DNA of 8,618 nt from the NCBI GenBank assembly GCA_030617005.1, contig JAUWWH010000019.1:1-8618 (forward strand), written 5' to 3'. Under the pieces are notes generated by a model. That model saw only the letters and a program-made list of their open reading frames with translations. It was not told the DNA's origin and searched no databases. Below, one piece after another: positions 1 to 6,291 of the stretch (position 1 is the stretch's first letter; every line of letters begins with the position of its first letter). This DNA comes from Candidatus Bathyarchaeota archaeon (lineage in GTDB: Archaea; Thermoproteota; Bathyarchaeia; RBG-16-48-13; GCA-020355125). The position numbers were made by a program, and so were the translations under genes.

Positions 1-179
1 ATTGAACTTAACCTTCTTAACGATTTAGAATGTTGATTTAATGTTTGGTACCAGCATTCACATTTAGGGTATGTACAATATAGTAAATCTATTGAGTGGA
101 CTCTTGCGTGTAGGTTAAATTTTTAGGGTTTCAACTTGGCTGCAATAGAGTTTTCAACATTAAAGACACCGAATGAACA

Positions 180-236
180 GTATATTTAAGAAAGGTAATT
201 GAGCCAATAATCTGATGATATAACTCCAGTTAGGAG
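180..236 (+). promoter_or_regulatory. Probable promoter and ribosome binding site of the radical SAM gene
   Basis: A TATA-like box (tatatttaa, 181-189) lies 55-60 bases before the start codons. With usual archaeal spacing this puts transcription start near 210 and leaves a leader of about 35 bases. AGGAG at 232-236 is the Shine-Dalgarno candidate, 7 bases before GTG 244 and 10 before ATG 247. The rest of 1-243 is rich in stops in all frames, and I see no gene there. Confidence 0.4.
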
Positions 237-243
237 CGTATGG

Positions 244-1680
244 GTGATGAGAGTTCTGTTTGTGGAGCCGCCGAAAGATATTTGGTTTGTGATGGGGGAA
301 TATTTACCACCGCCCTACGGGATTATCCAGCTTGCAGCGTATCTCGAACAAGAAATTGAGCAGATTACGATTAAAGTGTTAGACTGTAACGCCCAAGCAG
401 TGGATTGGAGAGGATTAGAAAAAGAGATCGCGTCTTTTCAACCCGACATCGTCGCGTCGAGTGCCTTAGCAACCTGCAATACCTACTTAGCAGCGAGGAC
501 ATTAGAGACTGCTAAAAAGGTGAATCCCACCATTCTGACCGTAGCTGGAGGGCAACACTTCACCGCTACAGCTCAAGAGAGCTTGGAACAATTTTCTGAA
601 ATAGACGTCATCGTACGAGGAGAAGGTGAACTCACCCTCACCGAACTCGTGAAAAAAGCGGGTACACGCTCTTTTCGTCAAGTAAAAGGTCTCTCCTTCA
701 GATCTAATGGCAAGATCCGACATAATCCGCCTCGATCATTAATAGTAAACCTGAATGAGTTGCCCTATCCAGGCTACCATTTTGTGAAAGATTATATGCA
801 TAAATATCACTTCAGTGCGATGGTCGGTCCGAAGACTCCATATGCCCTCATTGAGGGGTCACGAGGGTGTCCTTATCGTTGCACTTTTTGTTCGCAATGG
901 GGACATTGGAGTGGTGCCTGGAGGCAGAAGTCTCCAAAACGGATTGCAGATGAGATGGAGTGGTGCGTTCAACGCTTTGGAAGCCGATTTATTTGGTTGA
1001 CGGACGATAACTTCGGATTTGGCAAAAGGGCTGCCGATCTCGCTGAAGAACTTATCAAGAAAGATCTTCCAGAAGACGTGATGTGGTTTACGCAGGCACG
1101 ATGCGACGACGTGATTCAATACAAGACTACCCTTCCCCAATTACGGAGGTCAGGGCTCCGTTGGGTCCTCCTTGGAGTAGAAAACGCAAAGCAATCCACC
1201 TTAGAAACATTTCGAAAAAATCTCACTCCCGAAGACGCAAAACAAGCGATCAAACTCTTACAGAAGAATGACATTTTCGCTCAAGCGATGTACATCATCG
1301 GTGAACGTGAAGACACCGCGGATTCCCTGGCGGCTTCACGAGTCTTCCTCGACGAATTGGATCCAGATTTTGTCATCTATTCCATTCTCACCCCCTTTCC
1401 CGGAACTCAAGTGTATGATCTGGCACAACAATGCGGGTGGATCGAAGACACTAACTGGGCTCATTACGATATGGTACATGCAATCATGCCAACAGTAACC
1501 CTGTCAAGGAAGGAGGTGCAGGAAGAACTCTACAAATGCTACAGAGAGTTCTACGGTTCATGGAGAAGACGGTTGAAAGGCATCTTCTCTAAAAATGCGT
1601 TGAAAAGAAGGATCTTCTGGTATATGCTTGGTAGAGGCATTGTAAGCCAACTCAAAACACTCTTCCAAACTCTTCAATAG
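244..1680 (+). CDS. B12-binding-domain radical SAM protein
   Basis: This is a radical SAM enzyme of the class with an N-terminal cobalamin-binding-like domain (the BchE/HpnP-like B12-rSAM superfamily). Residues about 2-140 form the Rossmann-like B12 domain: it opens MRVLFVEPP, has PPYGIIQLAAYLE, and ends in the IVRGEGE strand typical of these proteins. It lacks a DxHxxG motif, as most members do. The radical SAM core starts around residue 200 with GSRGCPYRCTFC; Cys209, Cys213 and Cys216 should bind the [4Fe-4S] cluster that cleaves S-adenosylmethionine. LTDDNFG and LLGVENA follow as later barrel strands. The last 45 residues are very basic and amphipathic (SWRRRLKGIF), possibly a membrane contact. 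The length of 478 residues is normal. The start is GTG 244 or the adjacent ATG 247; both fit the AGGAG at 232-236. The gene stands alone, so the substrate cannot be inferred; members methylate, cyclise or rearrange lipids, cofactors or peptides. It ends TAG, then TAA one codon later. Confidence 0.9.
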   Translation: MMRVLFVEPPKDIWFVMGEYLPPPYGIIQLAAYLEQEIEQITIKVLDCNAQAVDWRGLEKEIASFQPDIVASSALATCNTYLAARTLETAKKVNPTILTVAGGQHFTATAQESLEQFSEIDVIVRGEGELTLTELVKKAGTRSFRQVKGLSFRSNGKIRHNPPRSLIVNLNELPYPGYHFVKDYMHKYHFSAMVGPKTPYALIEGSRGCPYRCTFCSQWGHWSGAWRQKSPKRIADEMEWCVQRFGSRFIWLTDDNFGFGKRAADLAEELIKKDLPEDVMWFTQARCDDVIQYKTTLPQLRRSGLRWVLLGVENAKQSTLETFRKNLTPEDAKQAIKLLQKNDIFAQAMYIIGEREDTADSLAASRVFLDELDPDFVIYSILTPFPGTQVYDLAQQCGWIEDTNWAHYDMVHAIMPTVTLSRKEVQEELYKCYREFYGSWRRRLKGIFSKNALKRRIFWYMLGRGIVSQLKTLFQTLQ

Positions 1681-1684
1681 ACTT

Positions 1685-1701
1685 AAGATCACTTGGATCT
1701 T
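1685..1701 (+). terminator. Weak hairpin after the radical SAM gene
   Basis: AAGATC and GATCTT form a perfect 6-bp stem around a 5-base loop, 5 bases past the stop codon. It is followed by an A-rich rather than T-rich stretch, so it does not look like a standard terminator. It may be a mRNA 3'-end structure or chance. Confidence 0.22.
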
Positions 1702-1717
1702 CCAAAAAAAGGTGCGT

Positions 1718-1969
1718 TCATACGCTCTCCGCCTGGAGCTCTATTCTAATGAGATACGCCTTATCCCAGTCTTTCAGTATTCGCTTCGGATCCTTCTCAT
1801 AATTAAAGGTATCTTCCAAGAATTTAACATACTATCACTATTTCTTCTGCTTGAGAAGATGTCCGTTTACTGTGACTTCTCCTTCAGAGTTACTTCATTC
1901 ATGAAAAAAGAAGGGAATTTTATGGGAATTGTGTCAACCAATCTTGGGTTCAAATCTCACCCAAACCAT
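1718..1969 (-). pseudogene. Eroded coding remnant, unrecognised
   Basis: One minus-strand frame runs 84 codons from ATG 1969 to TGA 1718 and is broken by five internal stops: TGA at 1936, TGA at 1897, and TAG-TGA-TAG at 1840-1832. The pieces between the stops read like protein, with KDPKRILKDWDKAYLIRIE near the end and SEGEVTVNGHLLKQKK in the middle. I do not recognise a family. It lies downstream of the GIN-domain remnant on the same strand and faces the radical SAM gene. The opposite strand has an uninterrupted 123-codon frame (1712-2083) with low-quality hydrophobic composition and no ribosome binding site, which I did not accept. The reading as a dead gene is inference; three tandem stops could also mean two unrelated fragments. 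Confidence 0.3.
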
Positions 1970-2014
1970 ATTTTACTTCACATTAATATTTATTCTAAAA
2001 ATAGAGATGATATC

Positions 2015-2032
2015 TTCGCAACAAGTTGCGAA
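2015..2032. repeat. 18-bp inverted repeat TTCGCAAC-AA-GTTGCGAA
   Basis: The 8-bp arms are perfect with a 2-base centre. It lies about 100 bases past the end of the GIN-domain remnant on the minus strand, with a T-rich run (tatttttag) about 14 bases beyond it in that direction. It could be an operator-type site or an old terminator stem. No second copy was noticed in the window. Confidence 0.5.
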
Positions 2033-2129
2033 CAGTCTCCAGGTTATAACAGTCCAGATTTGCACATACCCCATTTTTTATAGTGTATGCTAGCTGGTTT
2101 GAATTCCATTCGAGATAAAATTTAGTGCC

Positions 2130-2918
2130 TTATTTTTTACTTATTATAGAACCTTCAGACGTGTTAATATCGTCCATGGTAGGTTCTCCAATGTAATATA
2201 ACTGTGAAGTACCACTTATATTAGCGTTCAATCTGCTATCGATTTTTATGGTTGCACTGCTCACGCCACTGAGATTGGCGTCTACATTGTTTACAGGAAA
2301 ATTCGATAACTCCAAAACGATGGTTCCTGAGCATATTTCAACATGAAGATTCCTAGCTTCACCGGTCAATTCAACGTTGCTAGCTCCTGAGATAATAAGT
2401 TTTGCATCTTCACTGTATGTTACAGTACCTTTAAGATGGGATGCGCCTTCAAGATTGATTTTGACATATCCTGCCGAAACGTCGGAGTCAAGTGAACTAG
2501 CTCCTGATAATGTAATGGTGAGATTATTGGTGGAGCTGAATCCTGTGGCTAGTCCATGTGTAGCTCCTGAAAACTGTACTTCGTGAAGCGCTGGCATGGT
2601 AATTTTTACTTTAGAGGTCACCGCTTGAATATGAATGCTTGATCCGATGCCGATGGTTAACGTTTCACCTGTTTTCGTAACTTGAATATCCTCCGTTATA
2701 TTTTCGCCAGCAGTTATCTTGATGCTGTACTAGTTAGATTGCGTGATTTCAACCTTAAACGCTTTACCAACATCTACACTTATAAAATTGCTAAAGGCCT
2801 CCTCCCTAGTAATCGTATTGCCAAATGGCTAATTCCTCGAAAAGAAGACTAGTGTAATCGTCGATACTACGATAATCAAGATTATTAATAATATTATTAT
2901 ACTGCCTATTCCTCGTAT
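2130..2918 (-). pseudogene. Membrane-anchored head-GIN (DUF2807) protein, broken by two TAG codons and start loss
   Basis: The C-terminal half (open from GTG 2621 to TAA 2130) is a head-GIN / DUF2807 beta-helix: repeated SGAS-like turns (LSGASSL, ISGASNV, LSGVSSA, ISGTSQL) and the ending LYYIGEPTMDDI, typical of this family of secreted or surface proteins of unknown role. The same frame continues upstream through TAG 2732-2730 and TAG 2831-2829 into a hydrophobic helix (IGSIIILLIILIIVVSTITL) that would be the signal anchor. Between the stops it reads family-like sequence (FSNFISVDVGKAFKVEITQS). The natural start position has ATA (2918-2916) in ATA CGA GGA, probably a mutated ATG. Restored, the protein would be about 262 residues, a normal length. 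The TAG at codon 63 follows QSN and precedes YSIKITAG, where homologues usually carry a polar residue, so GAG to TAG is likely. GTG 2621 has no ribosome binding site and would start mid-domain, so the short frame alone is probably not a working gene. The family call is sure; loss of function is likely but not proven. Confidence 0.8.
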
Positions 2919-3212
2919 ATTTTTATAAAATGATAATTATACTCCCCGTTTTTAGCTTTCTTAAATAATTCAACTAACTTCTTGATAAAAAAATATTAGA
3001 TTTTGGTTAACACTTCTTTATCAATAATAACTTTTTACTACTCATCTGGATCTATACTAGGTTTGACCCAGAAAAGACCCTAATAAATATCTATTCAACT
3101 CTAGAATAGTACTCACGCTTAAAGTTGAGAATAACTAGCCCGTTAAACTCTCGATAGAGTGCATTTGTCTACTTGTTTTTCCAAGTGCTCGTGTTATCAG
3201 CCCATCGTACAT
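2906..3212 (-). pseudogene. Frame-broken remnant of the gene upstream of the GIN protein, possibly a regulator
   Basis: Protein-like text is spread over three minus-strand frames. ATG 3212 opens MYDGLITRALGKTSRQ and stops at TAG 3135. A second frame (3168-3094) reads ALYREFNGLVILNFKREYY and then TAG. A third (3079-2906) reads GLFWVKPSIDPDE, stops, KVIIDKEVLTKI, stop, then KKLVELFKKAKNGEYNYH and ends at TAG 2908-2906. The last stop overlaps the lost start of the GIN gene by about 12 bases, so the two were probably once one operon. A TATA-like stretch (minus-strand gttataaaaa, about 3231-3240) sits just before ATG 3212. The helix-rich, charged text and position suggest a small DNA-binding regulator, but I cannot name a family. 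The remainder of 2919-3308 holds nothing else I can support. Confidence 0.38.
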
Positions 3213-3279
3213 ACTTTTAGTATATACATTTTTTATAACCTTATTCAATGCTCCTTTTTTTTTTCGAAGATCTAGCGAA

Positions 3280-3294
3280 TGGGTATCTTACCCA
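3280..3294 (-). terminator. Hairpin downstream of the F420-type oxidoreductase gene
   Basis: TGGGTA-TCT-TACCCA is a perfect 6-bp stem with a 3-base loop, 15 bases past the stop codon of the minus-strand oxidoreductase gene. No T-tract follows in the direction of transcription; instead an A10 run lies 15-25 bases on (T10 at 3255-3264 on the plus strand). It may be a 3'-end hairpin rather than a true terminator. Confidence 0.35.
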
Positions 3295-3308
3295 CGTGCT
3301 ACATGAAA

Positions 3309-4295
3309 TCAGAAGACACTTAGTACATTTTCAGCTATTATTCGGATTTGTTTCTTGTCTGCTCCAGTAAAGAATGTGACAGCCGTCATATCTATTTGGA
3401 CATATGATTCGACGAGTTCTATTACGTCTCTCCAATTCTTGCATAAGTGGGTGCCTTTACGTACTTCATCCACTGTGACTTTCTTACCTTCTGCTTCTAC
3501 AATAACGGGGTTTGGGATGCTCCAGGAGTCTTTATGGAGGATCCCAAGGCTTCTCCATTGGGTTCTAAGGATCTCTTCAGGACTCTTAAAGCTAAAACTT
3601 AACCCAATGGCGACACCTCCCGGCCCCTCTTTGCTAGCTTCCTCTCTTCCTTTGTTGTATGCTGGTAAGATCACATCCTTCATTATCTGGAGATCGTTTC
3701 GTGGACATAACGTGATTAGATTGTCCGCATATATTCCGGCTTGTCTTGCAGCTTTCTTCCCAATTGCAGAGAAGTAGAGTGGGATCTCTCCTCGTGGCTT
3801 AGTGTAAAGAAAATAGAACTCAGATGAGAAATACTTACCTTCGAACGCAAATGGTTCCTTGAACTTCCACAGTTTCTGCATCAATCGGATTCCTTCAGTC
3901 AATCGGTCCATACGTTCCCGCCATTTCGGCCACCTCCCATTCCAAAACGGGCGTTCATTGAGGGCTTCCCCCGTCCCCACTCCGAGTAAAAATCGACCAG
4001 GATACATGTTCTCAAGCGTCGCAGTTGCTTGAGCTACAATGGCTGGGTGGTACCGTGCACCGATAGGAACTGTAACCCACGGACCTACTTTAATCGTCGT
4101 TGTCTTTTCCAATGCGACCCCTAACACTGACCAGACAAATGCTGATCTCTTACCTGAATGAAACCAAGGATAGATGTGGTCCCCAAACCATGCCGTACAA
4201 AACCCTGACTCTTCAGCGTAGACGGCGGCATTGACAAACTCTTGAGGATCGTAATAATTCTCACCAAGATCAAGATGTATCTCCACTTTAGTCAA
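3309..4295 (-). CDS. F420-dependent LLM-class oxidoreductase, FGD/Adf-like
   Basis: This is a bacterial-luciferase-fold (LLM) TIM-barrel oxidoreductase of the coenzyme F420 group that contains F420-dependent glucose-6-phosphate dehydrogenase (FGD) and F420-dependent secondary alcohol dehydrogenase (Adf). It carries the group's hallmarks: AWFGDHIYPW with His40 and Trp44, and GVGTGEALNE with Glu110. These match the His40, Trp44 and Glu109 of mycobacterial FGD that bind F420 or act in catalysis. PGRFLLGVGTGEALNE, YTKPRGEIPLYFSAIG and RYHPAIVAQATATLENMYPG are also typical. The enzyme should be cytosolic and move a hydride between a substrate and F420. The substrate is not decided by sequence; both sugar phosphate and alcohol are possible. 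The 328-residue length is standard. The start is TTG 4295-4293, which gives the family's usual N-terminus; the nearest upstream ATGs (4308, 4302) are out of frame across a T5 run, and there is no clear Shine-Dalgarno. It is intact, between two broken minus-strand genes, and has its own TATA-like box. Confidence 0.88.
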   Translation of the reverse strand: MTKVEIHLDLGENYYDPQEFVNAAVYAEESGFCTAWFGDHIYPWFHSGKRSAFVWSVLGVALEKTTTIKVGPWVTVPIGARYHPAIVAQATATLENMYPGRFLLGVGTGEALNERPFWNGRWPKWRERMDRLTEGIRLMQKLWKFKEPFAFEGKYFSSEFYFLYTKPRGEIPLYFSAIGKKAARQAGIYADNLITLCPRNDLQIMKDVILPAYNKGREEASKEGPGGVAIGLSFSFKSPEEILRTQWRSLGILHKDSWSIPNPVIVEAEGKKVTVDEVRKGTHLCKNWRDVIELVESYVQIDMTAVTFFTGADKKQIRIIAENVLSVF

Positions 4296-4329
4296 AAATC
4301 ATAACCATTCATACTAAACAAGCAATTTC

Positions 4330-4341
4330 AATATATAGATA
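4330..4341 (-). promoter_or_regulatory. TATA-like box for the oxidoreductase gene
   Basis: On the minus strand the sequence reads ttatctatatatt, centred near 4335, about 40 bases before the TTG start. Usual archaeal spacing puts transcription start near 4309 and leaves a short leader of about 14 bases, which agrees with the absence of a ribosome binding site. Confidence 0.42.
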
Positions 4342-4411
4342 ATCTCCTTGGACATAAATAAAGACTGCATCACATTCTATATTCTAAGAGGATAGCGCTG
4401 ATAAGATGTGG

Positions 4412-5441
4412 TTATACGTCTAATTCTGAGACTGCAAATAGTGTCCATTGCTCGATCCAACTGGTATCTTGCGTCTCAATCGTTGTTTGTGGTTCAATGA
4501 TGATCCATCTCCCCGGATCTAACCCACTTTGCGTTAAGTCTTCATGATAATAGTAGCTGTATTCTTCGAGATCATCTAAATTCACAAGAATCATGGCATG
4601 GTATTGATCATATTCATTGACAAAGAACCCGATGACTGATTCAATACCCACTTTATCCAACATTGCTGAGACTAAAATGGAGAAATCATCACAATCCCTC
4701 GATTTATACCCTAAGGTCTCAACAGGGGCGAGGAAGACGTCGTTCACCTCAAGTTCATAATGAATATATTTGTTAATAAAAGCGAGAATCTTTGTAATTG
4801 TCACTGTTGTCGAATCGTATGTGTGAATTTCGATGAAGCTCAACACTTCCTGCATCTTTGCATATGCTGTATCATAACTATATTCCCCAATTGCTCCATA
4901 GTAATCCTCCTCGATAGCTGGCCAATAGATTTTGTTGATATCGTGTAATGCTAAATTAGCTGCGAAATCGACGGAGGTTTGCCAAAAATTCGGGTCAGTC
5001 TGACGCCACCAATTTTCAGTTCAAGTAGGTCCTAACTCTTGACGTAAATAATCGTAGTAGGATCCTAAACTGTTCCCAATTCTCAGACACCTTTCCACCG
5101 CATAACCCCGAGATAAAACGTTATACTCATCGACTAGCGAGTCATAGTCAGTCTCTAACTGTACTTTATCTTGAGATAACACTTGATGAAACGCATTTAG
5201 CGTATAATAGGAAGTTTGAATGTCAATAAAAGAGGTTTGTAAATCTGTATAAGTGCCTTGTAAGTCAGTATAGTTATTTTGAAGAGTTTTTTTTTCATTT
5301 AGTAATGTCTGATATTGTACAATTAATGACTGATACTCTGTGTTAGTCTGATTATAGTCCTTGTATGTTTGTAGGAGAAACAGACTTTCCGCTACAATTA
5401 TACCTATCAATATAACGAGGATTATTTTTTTTTGAGTTCAA
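4412..5441 (-). pseudogene. Membrane-anchored coiled-coil transglutaminase-like protein, interrupted by TGA and an A9 tract
   Basis: Two open stretches (5410-5024 and 5020-4412) lie in one frame, separated only by TGA 5023-5021. Read through, they give about 331 residues counted from TTG 5410: a hydrophobic start, a long Gln/Asn/Tyr-rich coiled coil (about 15-100, with TDLQ-type repeats), a linker with NWWRQTDP, and a C-terminal transglutaminase-like domain. The domain has a Cys in SRDCDDFS (Cys240), a His in YHAMI (His271) and Glu306 in WIIIEPQ, fitting a Cys-His-acid triad; the fold may be a peptidase or only structural. Starting at TTG 5410 leaves too short a membrane helix. In-frame sequence upstream supplies the rest (KKIILVILIGIIVAESLFLL) but has no start codon. 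TTG 5441 begins NSKK in another frame, and it would join exactly if the A9 run (5433-5425) were A8. So the gene has one TGA (GGA to TGA is likely) and one single-base homopolymer change. ATG 4855 inside the linker has no ribosome binding site and is not a convincing separate start. Confidence 0.75.
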
Positions 5442-5462
5442 CTAACAACTCTACACACTGAT

Positions 5463-5474
5463 GATTATAAATAA
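5463..5474 (-). promoter_or_regulatory. TATA-like box for the transglutaminase-like gene
   Basis: On the minus strand gttatttataatc is centred near 5468. The expected transcription start, about 26 bases on, falls at about 5442, right at TTG 5441. This favours TTG 5441 as the original, leaderless start and so supports the A9 frame problem described for the gene. Confidence 0.35.
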
Positions 5475-5851
5475 CTACACTGAATCACCTAATAAAATAT
5501 TGACCCATATCTTGAAACCAATACATATTATGTTCATACAAAAGGGAGAGTTTACAATTGATATTTCCAATCCCCTTTACGTTTTTGTTTCCTAATGAGT
5601 GAGATCTAAATCAGCTAATTGTACTGATTTTTCTTTAGATTTGGTGGTTGTTTTTTTTTGGGGGGTAGGAGTAATGGTGGTGGAATTAGTGGTGAAGAAT
5701 GTAACTGTAATGTGCGCGATATATGGACATCATACTCTCCTTACAAAGATAAATTTAGAGTAATACTGCCTGATGGATTATGGTTACTTCAATAATTAGA
5801 TTATTTAAAAAGGAAATTATTTTTTTTTAAAAAAAGAGGGATTCAAATATT

Positions 5852-5869
5852 CTCTAGCTTAAGTTAGAG
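5852..5869. repeat. 18-bp near-perfect palindrome in the intergenic region
   Basis: CTCTAGCTTAAGTTAGAG is its own reverse complement except for one mismatched pair. It lies about 100 bases beyond the 3' end of the small minus-strand gene. No promoter elements are clear beside it, so its role is unknown. Confidence 0.4.
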
Positions 5870-5900
5870 TAGTCTCGGAGGGATATTCTAATTAAAGTCA

Positions 5901-5916
5901 TTTTTTAAAAAAGATG
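5901..5916 (-). terminator. T-tract, possible terminator of the small minus-strand gene
   Basis: Reading the minus strand past the stop at 5969, the first long T run (catcttttttaaaaaa) comes about 55 bases on. Archaeal RNA polymerase can stop at T-tracts without a hairpin, so this is a plausible end for that transcript. Confidence 0.35.
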
Positions 5917-5968
5917 AGGAGTTATAGTTCTGCTCAGCGTATGCTCATATGTTTATTTTACACAATTG

Positions 5969-6184
5969 TTACTCCGTTTCTTTATTGAGTTCGTTTAGTC
6001 GTTCAGTGACTCCTTTGAGTTCGTTCTCTAGGGATTCTTTGTACTTTGTTATCCATTTGATCTTCATCTCTTTACGTCGTTCGTATAATTCTTTTTTCTC
6101 GTCCTCTGTGAAAAATCTACGTCCCCAAGAATGTCGATGCCTAAAGTAGGAATAACCATCCGTGCTACAACAATCATTTCTCAA
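5969..6184 (-). CDS. Small protein with C-terminal charged helix, DUF5320-like
   Basis: This 71-residue protein has a short Cys/His/aromatic-rich head (DCCSTDGYSYFRHRHSWGRR, residues 4-23) and a long charged helix whose end, KYKESLENELKGVTERLNEL (48-67), closely resembles the tail of small archaeal DUF5320-type proteins. Those often sit near iron-sulfur or metal-handling genes, and their function is unsettled. The two adjacent cysteines plus histidines of the head could bind a metal; this is inference. The start is TTG 6184-6182, chosen because a perfect GGAGGTGA (6198-6191) lies 6 bases ahead and no in-frame ATG is near. The gene diverges from the ArsR-like regulator across a 107-base promoter region with two inverted repeats, one of them at its predicted transcription start, so regulation by that neighbour is likely. 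Family assignment is by eye and moderate. Confidence 0.75.
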   Translation of the reverse strand: MRNDCCSTDGYSYFRHRHSWGRRFFTEDEKKELYERRKEMKIKWITKYKESLENELKGVTERLNELNKETE

Positions 6185-6190
6185 ATTGTT

Positions 6191-6198
6191 TCACCTCC
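6191..6198 (-). promoter_or_regulatory. Strong ribosome binding site that fixes a TTG start
   Basis: GGAGGTGA on the minus strand is a full-strength Shine-Dalgarno sequence, 6 bases before TTG 6184. It is the main evidence that the small divergent gene is real and begins with TTG. Confidence 0.8.
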
Positions 6199-6210
6199 AA
6201 AGATTATAAT

Positions 6211-6222
6211 TATTGCGCAATA
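6211..6222. promoter_or_regulatory. 12-bp perfect palindrome TATTGCGCAATA, candidate operator
   Basis: This perfect palindrome lies in the divergent promoter. If the minus-strand gene uses the central TTTTAAATATT as its TATA box, transcription would begin near 6217, inside the palindrome. That position suits a repressor site for the small minus-strand gene. It differs in sequence from the ATTACTA repeats on the other side. Confidence 0.45.
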
Positions 6223-6237
6223 CTTACCAAAGAGTAA

Positions 6238-6284
6238 CTTTTAAATATTACTATTTAGTAATTACCTAATAGTAATTTAAGGTG
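6238..6284 (+). promoter_or_regulatory. Promoter with ATTACTA/TAGTAAT operator repeats ahead of the regulator operon
   Basis: TTTTAAATATT (6239-6249) is a symmetric TATA-like box that can serve both directions. For the plus strand it predicts a start near 6269 and a leader of about 22 bases with AAGGTG (6279-6284), 7 bases before ATG 6292. ATTACTA-TT-TAGTAAT (6247-6262) is a 16-bp inverted repeat. A second, imperfect copy (ATTAC...GTAAT, 6261-6276) follows with a 14-base offset, so half-sites recur at near-helical-turn spacing. Together they cover the stretch between TATA box and start site, the usual place for an archaeal repressor. Autoregulation by the ArsR-like protein is inferred. Confidence 0.55.
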
Positions 6285-6291
6285 TGATCAT

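Larger units (their letters stand above)
5475..5968. other. Intergenic region without a convincing gene
   Basis: About 490 bases separate the transglutaminase-like gene from the small protein at 5969. It is low-complexity, with a T9G6 run (5651-5665), a T8A7 block around 5821-5835 and a T6A6 block at 5901-5912. One plus-strand frame (5628-5792, ended by TAA 5793-5795) is open for 55 codons and its last part reads like protein (NVRDIWTSYSPYKDKFRV, then LPDGLWLLQ), but it has no proper start or ribosome binding site. An overlapping plus frame (GTG 5599 to TAA 5761, 54 codons) is mostly valine-rich and hydrophobic. I take neither as a gene; the first could be the tail of an eroded one. Confidence 0.4.

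Noticed and set aside
1944..1964. Hairpin TTGGGT...ACCCAA with a GTTCAAATC loop resembling a tRNA T-arm
   Set aside because: The T-stem has a mismatch, no matching 5' acceptor or anticodon arm is found upstream, and no tRNA can be folded.
1712..2083. Plus-strand open frame of 123 codons after the radical SAM gene
   Set aside because: It has no ribosome binding site, an erratic hydrophobic composition and no recognisable motif, and the opposite strand reads more like (decayed) protein.
2377..2586. Plus-strand open frame inside the GIN-domain gene
   Set aside because: It is a shadow of the minus-strand beta-helix repeats, and the minus frame has clear family motifs.
2130..2621. GIN-domain frame from GTG 2621 as a complete small gene
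   Set aside because: There is no ribosome binding site, no signal peptide, and the domain clearly continues upstream in the same frame past a TAG.
3355..3777. Plus-strand open frame of 140 codons inside the oxidoreductase gene
   Set aside because: It is antisense to a firmly identified enzyme, and its own protein has no family features.
5021..5023. In-frame TGA as a selenocysteine codon
   Set aside because: It lies in the linker between coiled coil and catalytic domain, not at a redox site, and no supporting selenocysteine element is visible; a nonsense change is simpler.
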